A stretch of 64,000 nt of DNA. It comes from Platycnemis pennipes (Eukaryota; Arthropoda; Insecta; Odonata; Platycnemididae). The DNA lies in contig OW121855.1 in the NCBI GenBank assembly GCA_933228895.1, forward strand, positions 72,440,698 through 72,504,697. The letters run 5' to 3'. Positions within the stretch are counted from its first letter, which is position 1; each line of letters starts with the position of its first letter. The notes under the pieces were generated by a model. It was not told the DNA's origin, did no database searches, and saw nothing but the letters and a program-made list of their open reading frames with translations. Below are positions 33,588 through 44,794 of the stretch, piece after piece. Made by a program: the position numbers and the translations under genes.

Positions 33588-34245
33588 GGTTGGCTCAGTG
33601 TAGTGGTTATAGTTCTGTCCTTTCATCCTGTGGTCCCTTGGTTTGCAGCAGTAGCAATATTTATCTCTCATATGTCCTATATGTTCCCAGTCTGTTGTAT
33701 GGGATATTAAACCGTGATCCCCTTGGTACCTTTCGCTTAACCCCGTTTCACACGACACTTGATCCAGCACAAGGTCTAGTATATGCTAGCTTTCCAGTGT
33801 CGTGTGAACAGAACTAGTATACTGGCTGGCAAGCATGCTCGCAAGTATACTCGCAGAGCTACTGGATTTCGTACTTGATGCGGTACTAGATTTCTAGTAG
33901 GACCTTGTAGCCCAGTAGCCATCGACCAATCAAGTCACGTTACAGACGCTGTGCGATCTTCTCTTTTTTTAAATTAGTATGGAATCATATGGAATAACCG
34001 ATTCATAGCAAGCACAAGGTCGATGATCGTGTGAAACCTCCCAGTACGGTTCCAATCATACTAGTTTCCGTCCTCAATATCAAGTAGTGGCTAGCACACT
34101 AGGTCTTGTGCTAGATCAAGTATCGTGTGAAACGGGCTTTAGAGTAGGCTATTGTTAACGCCCGATTTCTCTCCACCCTTCCTCCCTAATTTTCTATTAT
34201 CATCTTTACACTCTTCCTCCGGGATTTAAGCGCCTATAAGTTGCA
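33588..34245 (+). repeat. SINE family 1, forward copy, split by a MITE
   Basis: The tRNA-like head GGCTCAGTGTAGTGGTTATA (33592-33611) is followed by ATATTAAACCGTGATCCCCT and TACCTTTCGCTTA up to 33739. After the MITE it resumes with GAGTAGGC, then CCGATTTCTCTCCACCCTTC and GGATTTAAGCGCCTATAAG. Other copies read CCTTTCGTTAAGAG across the same point, giving the unoccupied site. Confidence 0.8.
33740..34138. mobile_element. PIF/Harbinger-type MITE, TTA target duplication
   Basis: The terminal inverted repeats read ACCCCGTTTCACACGACACT (33740) and, in reverse from 34138, AGCCCGTTTCACACGATACT. They continue with similarity through GATCYAGCACAAG and CTAG, about 50 bp per arm. TTA flanks both sides (33737-33739 and 34139-34141), as for PIF/Harbinger elements. 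No coding capacity. Confidence 0.8.
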
Positions 34246-34358
34246 GGTACAGACAATAAAATAGAGATGAGGATTATACAGATTTGAAGTTACTATGAAG
34301 GGTCGTCGAAATTTCTGGTTACAAAAAGTACATGCATCAGACAAAGCAATTAGCTGAC

Positions 34359-34530
34359 ATCAACGCCTGCATAATACCCTGAAAGCTACTATAAAGGGTT
34401 GCGAAAATGGGTGTATCTTCACCAAAAATGCACTACCTATCATGCCTCATGCTTAAAGAGTATTGTTTGCTATATTTTAGTCGAATTATAACAATTTAAA
34501 ATTAAAATCAGCTTATGCATGCATGAACGT
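34359..34530 (+). repeat. Repeat family B copy, degraded
   Basis: AATACCCTGAAAGCTACTAT (34372) and TTCACCAAAAATGCACTACC (34419) preserve the family order, followed by TATTTTAGTCGAATTATAAC, equivalent to the arm seen at 49.13 kb. Confidence 0.6.
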
Positions 34531-34915
34531 GCCGTTAGTTTGGTCCACTAAAACCCTTTACACCGACGTACAATTATCTAAGTCAACTATCGATAAATTT
34601 GCTTATATATTATTGAACCTATTCACTGCTAACACAGCTGACAATTCACCTGATTGACCGAGGAAAGAAACTTAAATCTTTCAGTTCAGCTATCTGGTTC
34701 TCTTATTTTACGTTTATTATCCAGTGTACCATGGTAAGTTGGAGTTCGCAAAATGTTTTACCTGACTAGAACTGTAACTGCATAAGAGCCCTAACGGTGT
34801 TTTTTTAAGCCTTGGAAAAGTTTAACCAGACTTAATAAAATTGTTCTTAAGGATAGTTTGGTAATATGGAAGGATATGGGTTAAAACAATCTATTTCACT
34901 GAGCGTGAACCGGGG

Positions 34916-35112
34916 GATCGGGTTGATTAGGTGATTTAGAGTACTGGCCTCCCATATCGAGAGCATATGTTCGGTTCTCAACAGTTGTGGATTTGGTAAA
35001 CCGTTCTCCTACCAAAGTGCTTGAGAAGAGCACTTCGAGATCAGCACTTCGTTCGTTGGCTGTGATATAAAGATGTTGCTCCCTTGGCGTCTTTCTTTAA
35101 GAGTAGATTAAT
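34916..35112 (+). repeat. SINE family 1, forward copy
   Basis: Head GATCGGGTTGATTAGGTGAT (34916), degraded box B GTTCGGTTCTCAAC, and the family block CTCCCTTGGCGTCTTTCTTT with AAGAG. Confidence 0.65.
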
Positions 35113-35114
35113 GA

Positions 35115-37395
35115 CTTATCTTTTTCCAACAGTTGGGTAAATAAGGATGGAATATTGGATAAGTTCAATAGATGGAAGAAGAGCATATAAATTTCATATG
35201 GTGTAGATTAAGTTGTAAAGTAACTTGGGTTAGACTGAAGCAGTGTTGAAAAATTTAAGCCCTAGGGTTAGAAATATTCTCTTATGGCCTTTAGAAATCT
35301 TCATTCGACGTGTGACGCATTAATACAACCAAAGTCTTCGTAATTGATAACATATGTAAAAGTATAGGGAGTTTCTTATCGCTTTTTAAAGTTGTTGATA
35401 CAATCCATTCGCCATTAAGCTCTCGTAATGACAGCAATAAAAACTCAAAAGGGATAAAATACCGAGGGCCATTATGTACGCCATAATTTTAGGAAATCGA
35501 GCCAGCATCTGTGCCGTTGTGTTTTCATTGATTTCCTTTTATCTTGTAAGATTAGAGTTATCGAGTTTAAGCATGCGATGAAATCTCCATAAAATTTAAC
35601 GGAGCATATTAAAATCAATCCTTTTGGAATAATGATCGACGAACTTTAATTGCAGTGTACGAAACGCAGAGAGTCCAAGAAAAATTTAAGAGTAGTTTAA
35701 TAGCAAATCTCTAAAGAGATAAAATCACTCGCCTTAATCATAATTCGAACCATTAGTTATCTGATTTCCGGCTTGCTTCTGTAGCCAGTGAAACTACCAG
35801 GACATGTTGTTTCACAAGGTTTAGATTTAAGAGTAATGAGATGATTTTTTTCTTTGTGAAAATTATGCTATTGTGCACAACACCGGGTAACTTCCTTAAG
35901 ATTACTTGGGGCAAGTTCGCAAATCCTTGAATTTTTAAAAAGTCGCTGTAGCTATTGTGATGCTCTTACTAAAGACCAGTAAATCGTTTTATTTGCAGCT
36001 CATTCCTATTTGGTTATCAGACGTCGACACTGGCTTACGATATAATACAAATATATCATAAGATATCCAGATGCGTTTTCGAGAAATTTGCAGATCTTTG
36101 CAAAGGAATATAAATAAATGATCCAAAATATAGGGCTCCTAGACATTCATGAGTTTAGTATAAAAAAATAGTATTGCGATGACTGCACGCTTTATTTTAC
36201 AAAGTTCTTTGTTATATCCATTTTTCAAGTTTTATCATCACAGATTGAAACAGGCTTGTCACGGATCATATCGCAGAGATACGACTGAAACGTTTTGTTT
36301 TGGAGGCTTGTGAATGTTTCCTCTTCCGGGGTGTTTTCTGGCTGCACTAAAGAAACTGCATGTGTATTACAAACATAAATAACAATGATTTTGCCTAGTG
36401 GCTAATCGTATCTATTGAAAAAAAGGAGTTGTCATAAGGATGAAAAATACTTGGTAAATCCCACATCATTTTTGTTGTTGAATTTTACCAAGTATTTTTT
36501 ATCCTTGTGACATGGATCGGTTCCACAGTGTATCGACTTCCAAATTGAAGTTTAAAACAGGAATTATAAATGAAGCTATTCAATTGAAGCATACCATAAG
36601 CGGTAGGAACCAAATAACATAACAACTGAATTTATTTTCCCCCAAATAATTCACCTTCTATTTCTTGAGTCATTAGGTACGACGTGTTAATCAATGAAGT
36701 GCGTAGGTTAAAGCTCTTCAACTTAATGAAATTGTGAGGAATCACTTGCAAGCCTCGGGAAAATCTTGGATGATTGTCGCGAGCATCTCCGCAGAATAGA
36801 TTTTTAATCATCCGGGCTCCAAGGCTCGCCGGTGCGAAACTTGAGTTGTCTCCTTTGCCGCAGGGAATCAACTCGCTCAGGCGCAATGTGATGTTCACTA
36901 ATGTGCGGAATTAATTCACGCCGCTGCACTTGGCTGCGCGCACCGCTCTCTCGCGGAATTTCCCCGGAGGGTCTGCCGTTTAGCCAAGTGGCACTTAGGA
37001 GTAACGAGCAACGGCGAAGAGTTTGGAGTAGTGGAGTATTTGGAGAAGTACACTTATCCTTCGACGAGATTAATAACAGTTCACGAAAACTGTGTGTAGC
37101 AAAGGAGCGGAAGGTTTAAACCACCATTAAAAGAGGGAAACAAAAGATTTGAGTTGGCGGAAGAGTATTTCTACGTACTTGGTAGGAAGAATAATAATCT
37201 ATTCTTCCCGTAAAGTACTCCAGGCGAAGGGAGCTTGAGAATAGCCTACTTAAAGCTGAACACGAAATCTTTGGAGGTAAGGAGACACACTATTTGGAAG
37301 TGCACCTAGAGTACATTCCATTGTGGCATTGAGTCATGGATAACAATGGCCTCACGGAAGGAAAGAGCAGAAGCATTTGAATATGGTACGGTGAA
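35115..37395. other. AT-rich intergenic DNA
   Basis: About 2.3 kb with no recognised repeat except the hairpin at 36431-36511. Frames of 72-88 codons at 36632-37119 match nothing known. Confidence 0.4.
36431..36511. repeat. Inverted repeat (hairpin) of about 30-nt arms
   Basis: GTCATAAGGATGAAAAATAC (36431) pairs with GTATTTTTTATCCTTGTGAC (36492-36511); the arms continue through TTGGTAAA. Loop of about 20 nt. Confidence 0.8.
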
Positions 37396-37446
37396 GATCT
37401 ACATTTACAAAATTCCCAGTAAGGTGTGAAAAGGGTAAATGGTGGG
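37396..37446 (+). repeat. Repeat family B core, strongly degraded
   Basis: GATCTACATTTACAAAATTC...AAGGTGTGAAAAGGG keeps the order of the family core with many changes. Confidence 0.35.
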
Positions 37447-38354
37447 GGTTTAACCATAGCAACAGGCATTCATTAATGCCAAAGAAAAAAATCTTTTCAC
37501 AGTAACTACATTACGGATTATATTTTGACATCAAATGTAATACACATGTAATATATATCGTATAGTATATATAGTAGTAATGTTTACGGTATTTACGGAA
37601 GAAAAGGTTTCCTCTAATTAAATACAGCCACCAATGAAGAACTATCACCTTATATTCGGACACCACACATATTCAAATATTTAAAAGTACTAGACTGTCA
37701 CGTAAAATATGAAAAATAAATCATGTATACTTATTTAAGCATGAAAAAAAGGCAATTACCTACATTACCCATACTATTTATCCTCCTGATAGCTTCCAGC
37801 TAATCTATCACCGTCGCTTACTGTAGGCGGAAAAATTGCTTATTGAACTTTATTATCTAGATCTACACAGCTAATTTCATCTTTATGATATAACGTGCCA
37901 TAATGAGAAATAGTTTTCAATATATTTTCAACATCTTCAGAGAACGTGTCCACCTTAAAGATCATATGGATGGACCGAGTTGAGTAGCAAAGTAATTTCC
38001 GTAAGAGTCCGAATAAAAGAAATAAAAAATCTTATACGAAGGTGGAACAATCGTATAGGACACATCTTTTAGAAGCGTAGGGTTCGTGAGAAAAGTCGTC
38101 GGAGGAGAATTAAATAAGATAAGCTTCAGAGGAAAACCACGGACAAAGTACATGGAATAAATAGGAAAAACCCAAAATGAATTAATTATATGGGCAGGAA
38201 AGAAGTTACTGTGGGGAAATAATAGTTGAGAATTGGCCCAAAACGATTTTATGATCAGTGACCATTGTTGTAGTAAACTTGTAGATAAACCCTTACAGAA
38301 GAGATTGCGGGGTGTTGGTATTATATTACACCAAATATCCTGATCGAACCCTGA

Positions 38355-38445
38355 TCCTAAGGTGAGCATGACACCTATGCCTGAGGCGGGTTTCGAACTC
38401 CTGGCCCTAGTGTTGGCTGGTCGGTGCATTGCTCACCTAACACCT
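38355..38445 (-). repeat. tRNA-derived SINE head (family 2)
   Basis: Reverse box B GGTTTCGAACTCC (38389-38401), preceded by GCCTGAGGC. On the minus strand it reads AGGAGTTCGAAACCCGCCTC, as in the heads at 2.6 and 61.6 kb. This block accounts for the start of the 155-codon open frame at 37962-38429 minus, which I do not regard as a gene. Confidence 0.6.
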
Positions 38446-38640
38446 GCAATGGTAGGGAATAATTGTTATTCTTAATTGGCGTTTCCTTTCTTGCCTGAAA
38501 AATCTTTTAACCCCTCAATTGTACGATCAAAAATGCCACATTACAAACATTATTATTTTAATATCTAACATGTTTCTATGTAGTAATAGTCGCATTGTAG
38601 CTCTTAGCTGCATGAAAGTAGTGTATATTTGTCTATCTTC

Positions 38641-38689
38641 AACCTTTGCCACACACAATGGTTCGCAGTGTATTGCGTAGATGTGTATG
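38641..38689 (-). repeat. Repeat family B core
   Basis: CCTTTGCCACACACAATGGT followed by GTATTGCGTAGATGTGTATG. Confidence 0.5.
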
Positions 38690-39112
38690 TAAATATCATG
38701 AGGGATCAATTCAGAACAGTGTAAAGTTCATTTCCGTATTATTTTTGGAAGACTAATTTTCATTTTTCCATGTTATACATATTCAAATTCAGACGTAGAT
38801 GGAGGATCAAGTTTTTTTTCATGGAAAAGAAATGTTGTTTCTCAATACCGGGTGGACCCTTGTGATGAGGAATTACTGTCTCTTCATTATTGCTCGGGGT
38901 CGAGTCGTGAATCTTTCCTGACCTTCATCACAATCTCTCTTGGTAACACGAACATATCCAGATACTCCTATTCCAATCACTTGCCATTAGTTAAGTCAAA
39001 AATAGTTTTGCCAACTGATGGATTTTGACCCGGAGTCGCCGACCGTGCGAAACTTTGTTTCTCCAGGTTCAGGGTTTCACAATAATGTCTCCGAGCCAGT
39101 GTCAAATATGCC

Positions 39113-39151
39113 GAAAATTTACAGTTAGCCAAAAGCTAACTGTAAATTTTC
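39113..39151. repeat. Perfect 17-bp hairpin, 5-nt loop
   Basis: GAAAATTTACAGTTAGC (39113-39129), loop CAAAA, then its exact reverse complement (39135-39151). No U-tract or family context suggests a terminator or known RNA. Confidence 0.85.
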
Positions 39152-39264
39152 CACATATGTGAGTGTGCTATAATTAATACTTTAATATGAATAATGAATT
39201 TAATCATGAATTTAAATAAATAAATCCAATTTATGCCCGTAGTTTATCGAAAAAATTGTCATGT

Positions 39265-39440
39265 GGCCCGAGTCTTGAATCTTTCGTTACTCACCGGATA
39301 AATATTGACATTTTCGTTACCGACGAAAACGTCATATTTTGTTATCAACGTGGATAAACGAATAATTTGAAACGAATGACGTTATCATAACGACAAATTT
39401 CATTCGTTATAGCGTAACGAAAGATTCAAGACTTGAGCCG
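39265..39440. mobile_element. 176-bp MITE, deletion derivative of the 62 kb element
   Basis: The terminal inverted repeats start GGCCCGAGTCTTGAATCTTT on the left and, in reverse, GGCTCAAGTCTTGAATCTTT on the right. Its right 100 nt, reversed, matches the left 100 nt of the 61986-62744 element (ACGAATGAAATTTGT...CATTCGTTTCAA). Its left end matches that element's right end. No coding DNA. Confidence 0.8.
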
Positions 39441-39964
39441 TTGGTTGAAATATTCCATTCAGTCGTGACTTTTAGGAATCATGACATTGATTCTTTTGCA
39501 TCCCCCTCCCCCAAAGTTTCCAGACGACGACAGTGTGCACATGATGATTATGAAATAATACATGTTTAATAATTTCCTGCCACTGATGAGTGACAATTTA
39601 TATTATTTAAAGACATAGTGATCAAATCTCCTCTGTGATTAATCAGTATATGTAAAACAGTCAAAACTTCGTAACTATGGAAAAAAGACTAGTTATTCAG
39701 TTTATTTGGGTTGCACACCAAAATCACTGGGCAAAGAATAGGTCACGTGGTTGTCGGGTGTCGGTCATACAGGGATTTTTCGTTTCCTTTGGACTCATTT
39801 TTTTCCACCAATTCTAAGGATGGTATAGTTAATGCGTTTTCGCGTGATAGCTATCGCTATTTATAATGAAAATCTCTTTTCGAAGAGCATTGTATAGAAT
39901 AACCGTCCAAACATCATCTGCCACTGGAAATTAGTGAATTGAAGCACTGGATAAAACCAGGTCA

Positions 39965-40777
39965 CCAGCCATCGGGAGAGTGAACGAACGAAAATATTTG
40001 GGAGAAATTTTGGACAGTAATCTCCACTGGGATTTATTTACCCTAAACCCCCTAAACTAATGCCTTAGAAGTGCCTCGTCCAAATTTTAATTAATGCGTA
40101 ACATGTCCAATTATGGTATAAAAATCATTTACATGCTCTTGTTCATTCTAAAACCTCTTCTGCTGGGAGAGTGCATATGTATGTAAGTACATATTTTAGT
40201 GTGAACTAGTTTTGAATAAATAAATCCGTCCCATAAGGTCAAAAAATTCTTACAAACACTTCTATCCACGTTGTTTGTGGCCGTTAGGTTGTTGCTACCA
40301 AGGCATTTGTACACATTTAACAATTTAAATTTTTTTTACATTATAGTTGACATTATACAAAACCTACCCTACAAATGTAAATATAAGTTGAGGAATGAGT
40401 TGAACATTTTTAAAACAAAGCAAGTTAAACATGACATAAGCGTTCCTCTTTGTGTATAGGGCCGAAGATATTTAATATACTGCCCACTTTAATTAAAAAT
40501 GTTAATTCTCAAGAAAGCTTAAAAATGGCCAACGGCTGGCTTTTTTTCGTCAATAAAATATGTAAAATTTATTTTGATGGTGTTTTACTTAAAAATTAAT
40601 ATTGCAACTGTTATAGTTTTTATTGTTAATGCCATGATTTTTTTGTAGTTTTCTGGTGGCTCAATTCAGGTCTTATGGCCTTGGAGGCCATCTAAAGCTC
40701 CCGTTGCGTTATTTTGTTTGCATATAAATATGTATTAATCATGTGGGAGTAAATAAATATCATTATTATTATATCAT
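39965..40777 (+). pseudogene. Non-LTR retrotransposon 3' end
   Basis: R-K-Y-L-G-E-I-L-D-S-N-L-H-W-D (39989-40036) matches the KYLG...D..L.W thumb motif that follows the reverse transcriptase core of LINEs. Decayed frames follow. A final block G-P-K-I-F-N-I-L-P-T-L-I-K-N-V ends with a stop at 40597-40599; the family has YN.LP..I. A 3' region follows, ending with a short AATAAATATCATTATTATTA-like tail at about 40750-40770. Frameshifts between the blocks make it a pseudogene; the 5' part is absent, as in most LINE copies. Confidence 0.75.
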
Positions 40778-40834
40778 TTGAAGGTTAGCGATCACGTTTT
40801 CGCTCACTTTGGGGGAATTAAATTTAAAAATAAC

Positions 40835-40912
40835 GCGAGCGATAAATTGGTGAAGATCCGTGATTGAACCTAAGTCCCTAAGCACTGGACTGACTACCTA
40901 CCCAAACTGAAG
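40835..40912 (-). repeat. tRNA-derived SINE head, degraded
   Basis: The minus strand reads AGTTTGGGTAGGTAGTCAGT...TTAGGTTCAATCACGG, the start and box B of the SINE head. Confidence 0.45.
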
Positions 40913-40916
40913 TTAT

Positions 40917-41970
40917 ATGACCGACACGAGATATGTTGTATCTAAGGCGGGATACAGCAGTAAACTCGGATATGCACCGACCTATCAACCAAATGTACTC
41001 GGGTTACATAACAAGAATACACGCAATAGTCATAGATATTGTGATATTCCCATGATTATTATAATGATTACGCTAGGCCAGACGGTGCATTGCAACCTAA
41101 GTAATTGGGCGTTTGAAACCGAATTCTACAATTTTTTTCTGCCAGCCGTCCATGATTTATCTCCAGAGGAGTTAACATTTGAGCCGCACGAAATATTCAG
41201 CAAAACTAAATATCAACTCAAATTACACCCTTTGAAGTCGCCTTGCCCTGAATATGTGTATCTACCCCCTTTGGGGTTCAGTCCAGCCAAGCTCAACTGG
41301 AGCCCGAGAAAGTAGCTTACGGATGGATCACCAAGGGAGTTGAAACATTTTTATCGGAAATAAATCCGTTATTTCAAATGCATATGGACCCTTTTATATC
41401 CTATAAACTTTAATCCGTTCCCCAACTGGATTAATCATCGGGGGTAAGAGCAGCGTCATTTTCTGGCCTCCTTTTGTTCTTTCTCGTCGAGAGGACTCTG
41501 AAACGACACTGGTGTCTGGTTTATTTTTTCTTAGAATGAACCGACGCCCAATTCCTCTTTTCGCCCAGAAGAAATCCTTTCCGAACATACTGCTGTTCTT
41601 GGTGTCTTTTAGCGGGGGTTTCTGATAAGGATTAAATAGAAAAAAATGTTCTCTGAAGAATCACACTGCAAAATTTTGCAATCTGCCAAGACTTGGACAC
41701 TAACCTAGATCTCACGATATCGATATTAGTTTTGTTGCGGTTCTGATGGCCATTTTGCCCAATATAAGTCGGCATATATTGCCAAGATGTAACTACTTGG
41801 AGTATCAAGTCACTAAAGACAATGCCTACCACTTAGTTCAAAGATCAAATCAGTACAAACAAAGATATATAACAACTTCTATAATTTCTCGGGCATTTTA
41901 AACGCATTAATCGATAGGCATACCCAAAGAAGTGTTTTGAAAAATCTTATATTTCATATTGGATAAACTG
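40917..41970. other. Intergenic DNA with an orphan frame
   Basis: A 132-codon plus frame (40917-41315) has ordinary amino-acid composition but no recognisable domain. Other frames are shorter. Coding status unresolved. Confidence 0.25.
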
Positions 41971-41974
41971 ACGA

Positions 41975-42618
41975 GCCGTGCGCACACTTGGCCACTTGTG
42001 GTCGCGACTAGTGGCGGACACAAGTGGTCACCATCAGCTCCTAGACGCGGCTACTAGTGGCTGCCACTAGACGCGCAACCCATCCACCTGTCGCCGCCAC
42101 TTTTTTCACTGACTGAATCCATTCCGTAACCGAATTTTACCGTAGGCATTCCATTGCGTACCCAGTATTGTTTTCCTGAAAGCTATTTTCGGCAAAATTA
42201 GGAATGAATTTGAGGCACAGTTCATTCCAGGCCTCGGTTTTCTTCACACGATCACTGCACCAGTCCGATTTCAGGTCCCAAAGGGGGGACGTGCTTCAAT
42301 TTTGGATATAAAGACATCCACATCGAAAGTCTCCATGTCGAGCAATACACACGCACGCTCCACGGAGTACTGGAACAGACTGAGAAACGCAGAGTGGCTA
42401 GCGGCGACAGTGGCCAAGTGTGCACCTGAAGTCGGCGACTAGTGGCCGCCACAAGTAGCGAGTCTGGCCACAGCCCTAGCCTGTGGCCAGACTCGGCGAC
42501 AGCAATCGCCGAGTGTGCGGAGATGTGATATAAATGCACGCAAAGCGTCGGCCGCAGCTTGTCGCGGCCACCAGTGGCCGAGCTGTGGCTGGCGCGAGTG
42601 GCCAAGTGTGCGCAGGGC
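41975..42618. mobile_element. GC-rich 644-bp MITE with 3-bp duplication
   Basis: The ends read GCCGTGCGCACACTTGGCCA (41975) and, in reverse from 42618, GCCCTGCGCACACTTGGCCA. Each is flanked by CGA (41972-41974 and 42619-42621). The interior has many GCGACTAGTGGC / GCCACTAGT-type repeats in both orientations and is far more GC-rich than its surroundings. The 150-codon minus frame inside (42252-42704) is a by-product of that composition. Confidence 0.75.
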
Positions 42619-42875
42619 CGAATGGAAGGTCTTTTAACGACTTGGATAAGTTTAGATAAAGTATTCTTGCTTTTTTTTGCATTATATCCATTTATCGGCT
42701 CCATCCCTTAGCTAATTCTCTCTACAAATTCGAGGCGAAAATATTTTAGCAATGACTGCCGGCAAAATAATTAAACGGGCGATGAAAATATAAGGTAGCA
42801 GAGTTACGAGTGACATTTGGGCCCCTAACCCTTCTCTCTCTGGTTAAGCAATTAGTGACGTAATAATGAGCGATA

Positions 42876-42974
42876 TGAACACACCAAATTTGCGAACTCT
42901 TTCTTGTTCGTACCACGTCACTCCTTGGTTACCTATTCGAGATAATTCCGACGGTTTCAGACGCAGCCCCTCTG
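42876..42974 (-). mobile_element. Half copy of the 21 kb MITE
   Basis: CACACCAAATTTGCGAA, CTCCTTGGTTACCTATTCGA and TCCGACGGTTTCAGACGCAG match the reverse of the left half of the 21009-21329 MITE. The other arm is missing. Confidence 0.75.
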
Positions 42975-42975
42975 G

Positions 42976-43012
42976 TCGGAAATCAAGGGGTTCTGGGTTC
43001 GAGCTCTATCTT
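42976..43012 (+). repeat. Partial tRNA-derived head
   Basis: CAAGGGGTTCTGGGTTCGAG resembles a variable loop plus box B; only the 3' half of a tRNA-like block is present. Confidence 0.35.
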
Positions 43013-43014
43013 AA

Positions 43015-43905
43015 TGTTTTTTTCTTTGCACAGAATCTGCTGTTGTGCGAAAAAAAAATGGGAAGATAGCAAGAGATGACGGACTTTGGTATATAAATAT
43101 AACTGGGCGTGGTATCATGGGTCAAGCCGAGGTTTGGATGGATTTTTTTCAGTACGGAATGTTTACGTTGGTGCGCATATCTCCCTCGTCTGGGTTCTTC
43201 TCGACCAGTTTGCGGTCCCTTCAACGTTGTTTCTCGTTACTTTCACTCACGCTAATCCCGTCCTCAAGCAAGCGTAGAGGTCCTCGCAATATATGCAAGC
43301 ACGCTATCTCCCTTCTCAGGTAGGCTCCGAAAAGGGGGAGTAAATATTGTCTCACCATGGGCTCTCTCTTGTTTCTCGTGCTTGGTCCATTTTGCACGTC
43401 CTCGTGAAATTCTATCTCGGCCCGTCTCTGTTGTCGGGTGAGTTTAAGGAGGGCGCTCGAGTTCCTCTTCCCTCCTTTGCGTCGCTAGCTGATAGCCGTG
43501 GAAAAAAGGGCCTCCAGCGATAAATCTACGTCCTGAAGGATATTGAATTCGAAAGTGGAGTAACGCAATATCTCCGTACTTAATTCGTTTTTGTTGATGT
43601 TATTAACGAAATCGAGCTATAGTTGAGATTATCCCGAAGCCGAGTGAGACCATTTACGCTATTTGAGATTGTTGGGTATTTGGATAGCGTTGGGAATTTT
43701 TCTGTTAAAAGAGGAATAGTAGGAAAAAACCCGGCGTCAGCACTATCCTTGCATTTAAATGAAATAACACTTGAACATTTTCCAATAGGTTCAAAAGTTA
43801 CAAATGGCATTACCATAACCTTTTAAATAAAAATACTGTGATGAATTAAATCATCATTTTTTCCATAAAAATATTAAGATAAAATTGTTTTCCCATTCTA
43901 TTTCA
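43015..43905. other. Intergenic DNA, nothing recognised
   Basis: Frames of 60-92 codons on both strands without domains. AAACCCGGCGTCAGCACTAT (43728-43747) is a stray piece of SINE family 1. Confidence 0.4.
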
Positions 43906-43911
43906 CGTCTA

Positions 43912-44042
43912 TCACGCACTTACGGAAGCTTCAAACCAGGAGAAAAGCAGAAGTTCCACAGAGGAAAAAAATCATTCGCCTTGACCGGGATTCGAACCCG
44001 GATCCCCTGATTTTCAGCCAGATGCTTTAACTGGCTCTAATA
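43912..44042 (-). repeat. SINE family 1, internally deleted
   Basis: The tail end CGCACTTACGGAAGCTTCAA joins directly to a well-kept tRNA-like head whose reverse box B is CCGGGATTCGAACCCGG (43986-44002). On the minus strand an anticodon-loop-like CTGAAAATC is visible, but no acceptor stem forms. Confidence 0.6.
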
Positions 44043-44044
44043 TT

Positions 44045-44780
44045 CCATGGAAAGGCAATACTCTGAACTTTCACATCAACCCGTTCCCCGATTCATTCCT
44101 TTCTGTCGGTCACAAACAGGGCTCGCTGAGGGGGCTGTAATGAAAAAAAGCCAATTTCTTAAATTTTATTCCCAGGAATCTTTCCAATAACATAAACTTC
44201 TTAAAAACCCACTGATGGAAATTCTTGTTGGAAATTTGTTAACGGACGTAATTTTTCGATGAGAATTTACAATTTTTGTCCTCTTGAGTATTTTTTCCTG
44301 CTTTTCATCTTCGGATGATTTCAGGATTCTTTGACGGAAACTTCGTTCTCAATGAAGTCCATTCTCAAATAGCCTTAGGTTTCCTCAGGAGAAGTCGATC
44401 AGGTTCTCGTAATGAAGAAAGTAGGTATAAGAAAAAATTGATCGTAAAATATGAGATTGTAAGATGCAGTGGAGGTAAGCTTAGCCATCTAGGATCCTTT
44501 CGTAAGCTTTAAATTACAAATTTCCGGGAATAAATTATTTTGATCCTGAGAGGGACGTCGTTATTGGATATTGATATTTCGAACAAAGTTTTAAATGGAT
44601 ACTTTGTTATTTTTAACACTATGGATAATGTTTTACTCCCTACTTTAGACTTTGGAATTCCCTTTATAAAAAAATAATCTCCTCACTACATACTGTGGAA
44701 TTCTGGTTCTTAGGTTTCTACGGGCGATTATTAGCAGTCTTGAAGGCGGTTGTAAATCCCTTTCGCACTTTCTGGAAGGA
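44045..44780. other. AT-rich intergenic DNA
   Basis: Nothing recognised; the longest frame is 65 codons. Confidence 0.4.
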
Positions 44781-44782
44781 AT

Positions 44783-44794
44783 TACCTAGATGTT
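44783..44794. repeat. 12-bp target duplication, left copy
   Basis: TACCTAGATGTT, identical to 45174-45185, brackets the fold-back element. Confidence 0.85.

Noticed and set aside
37962..38429. 155-codon minus-strand open frame
   Set aside because: Its start overlaps a tRNA-derived SINE head and the rest is hydrophobic AT-rich translation with no family resemblance.
40917..41315. 132-codon plus-strand open frame as a host exon
   Set aside because: No domain, no clear splice context, and its length is attainable by chance in 64 kb.
42252..42704. 150-codon minus-strand open frame
   Set aside because: Falls mostly inside the GC-rich MITE, where internal repeats and few stops explain it.
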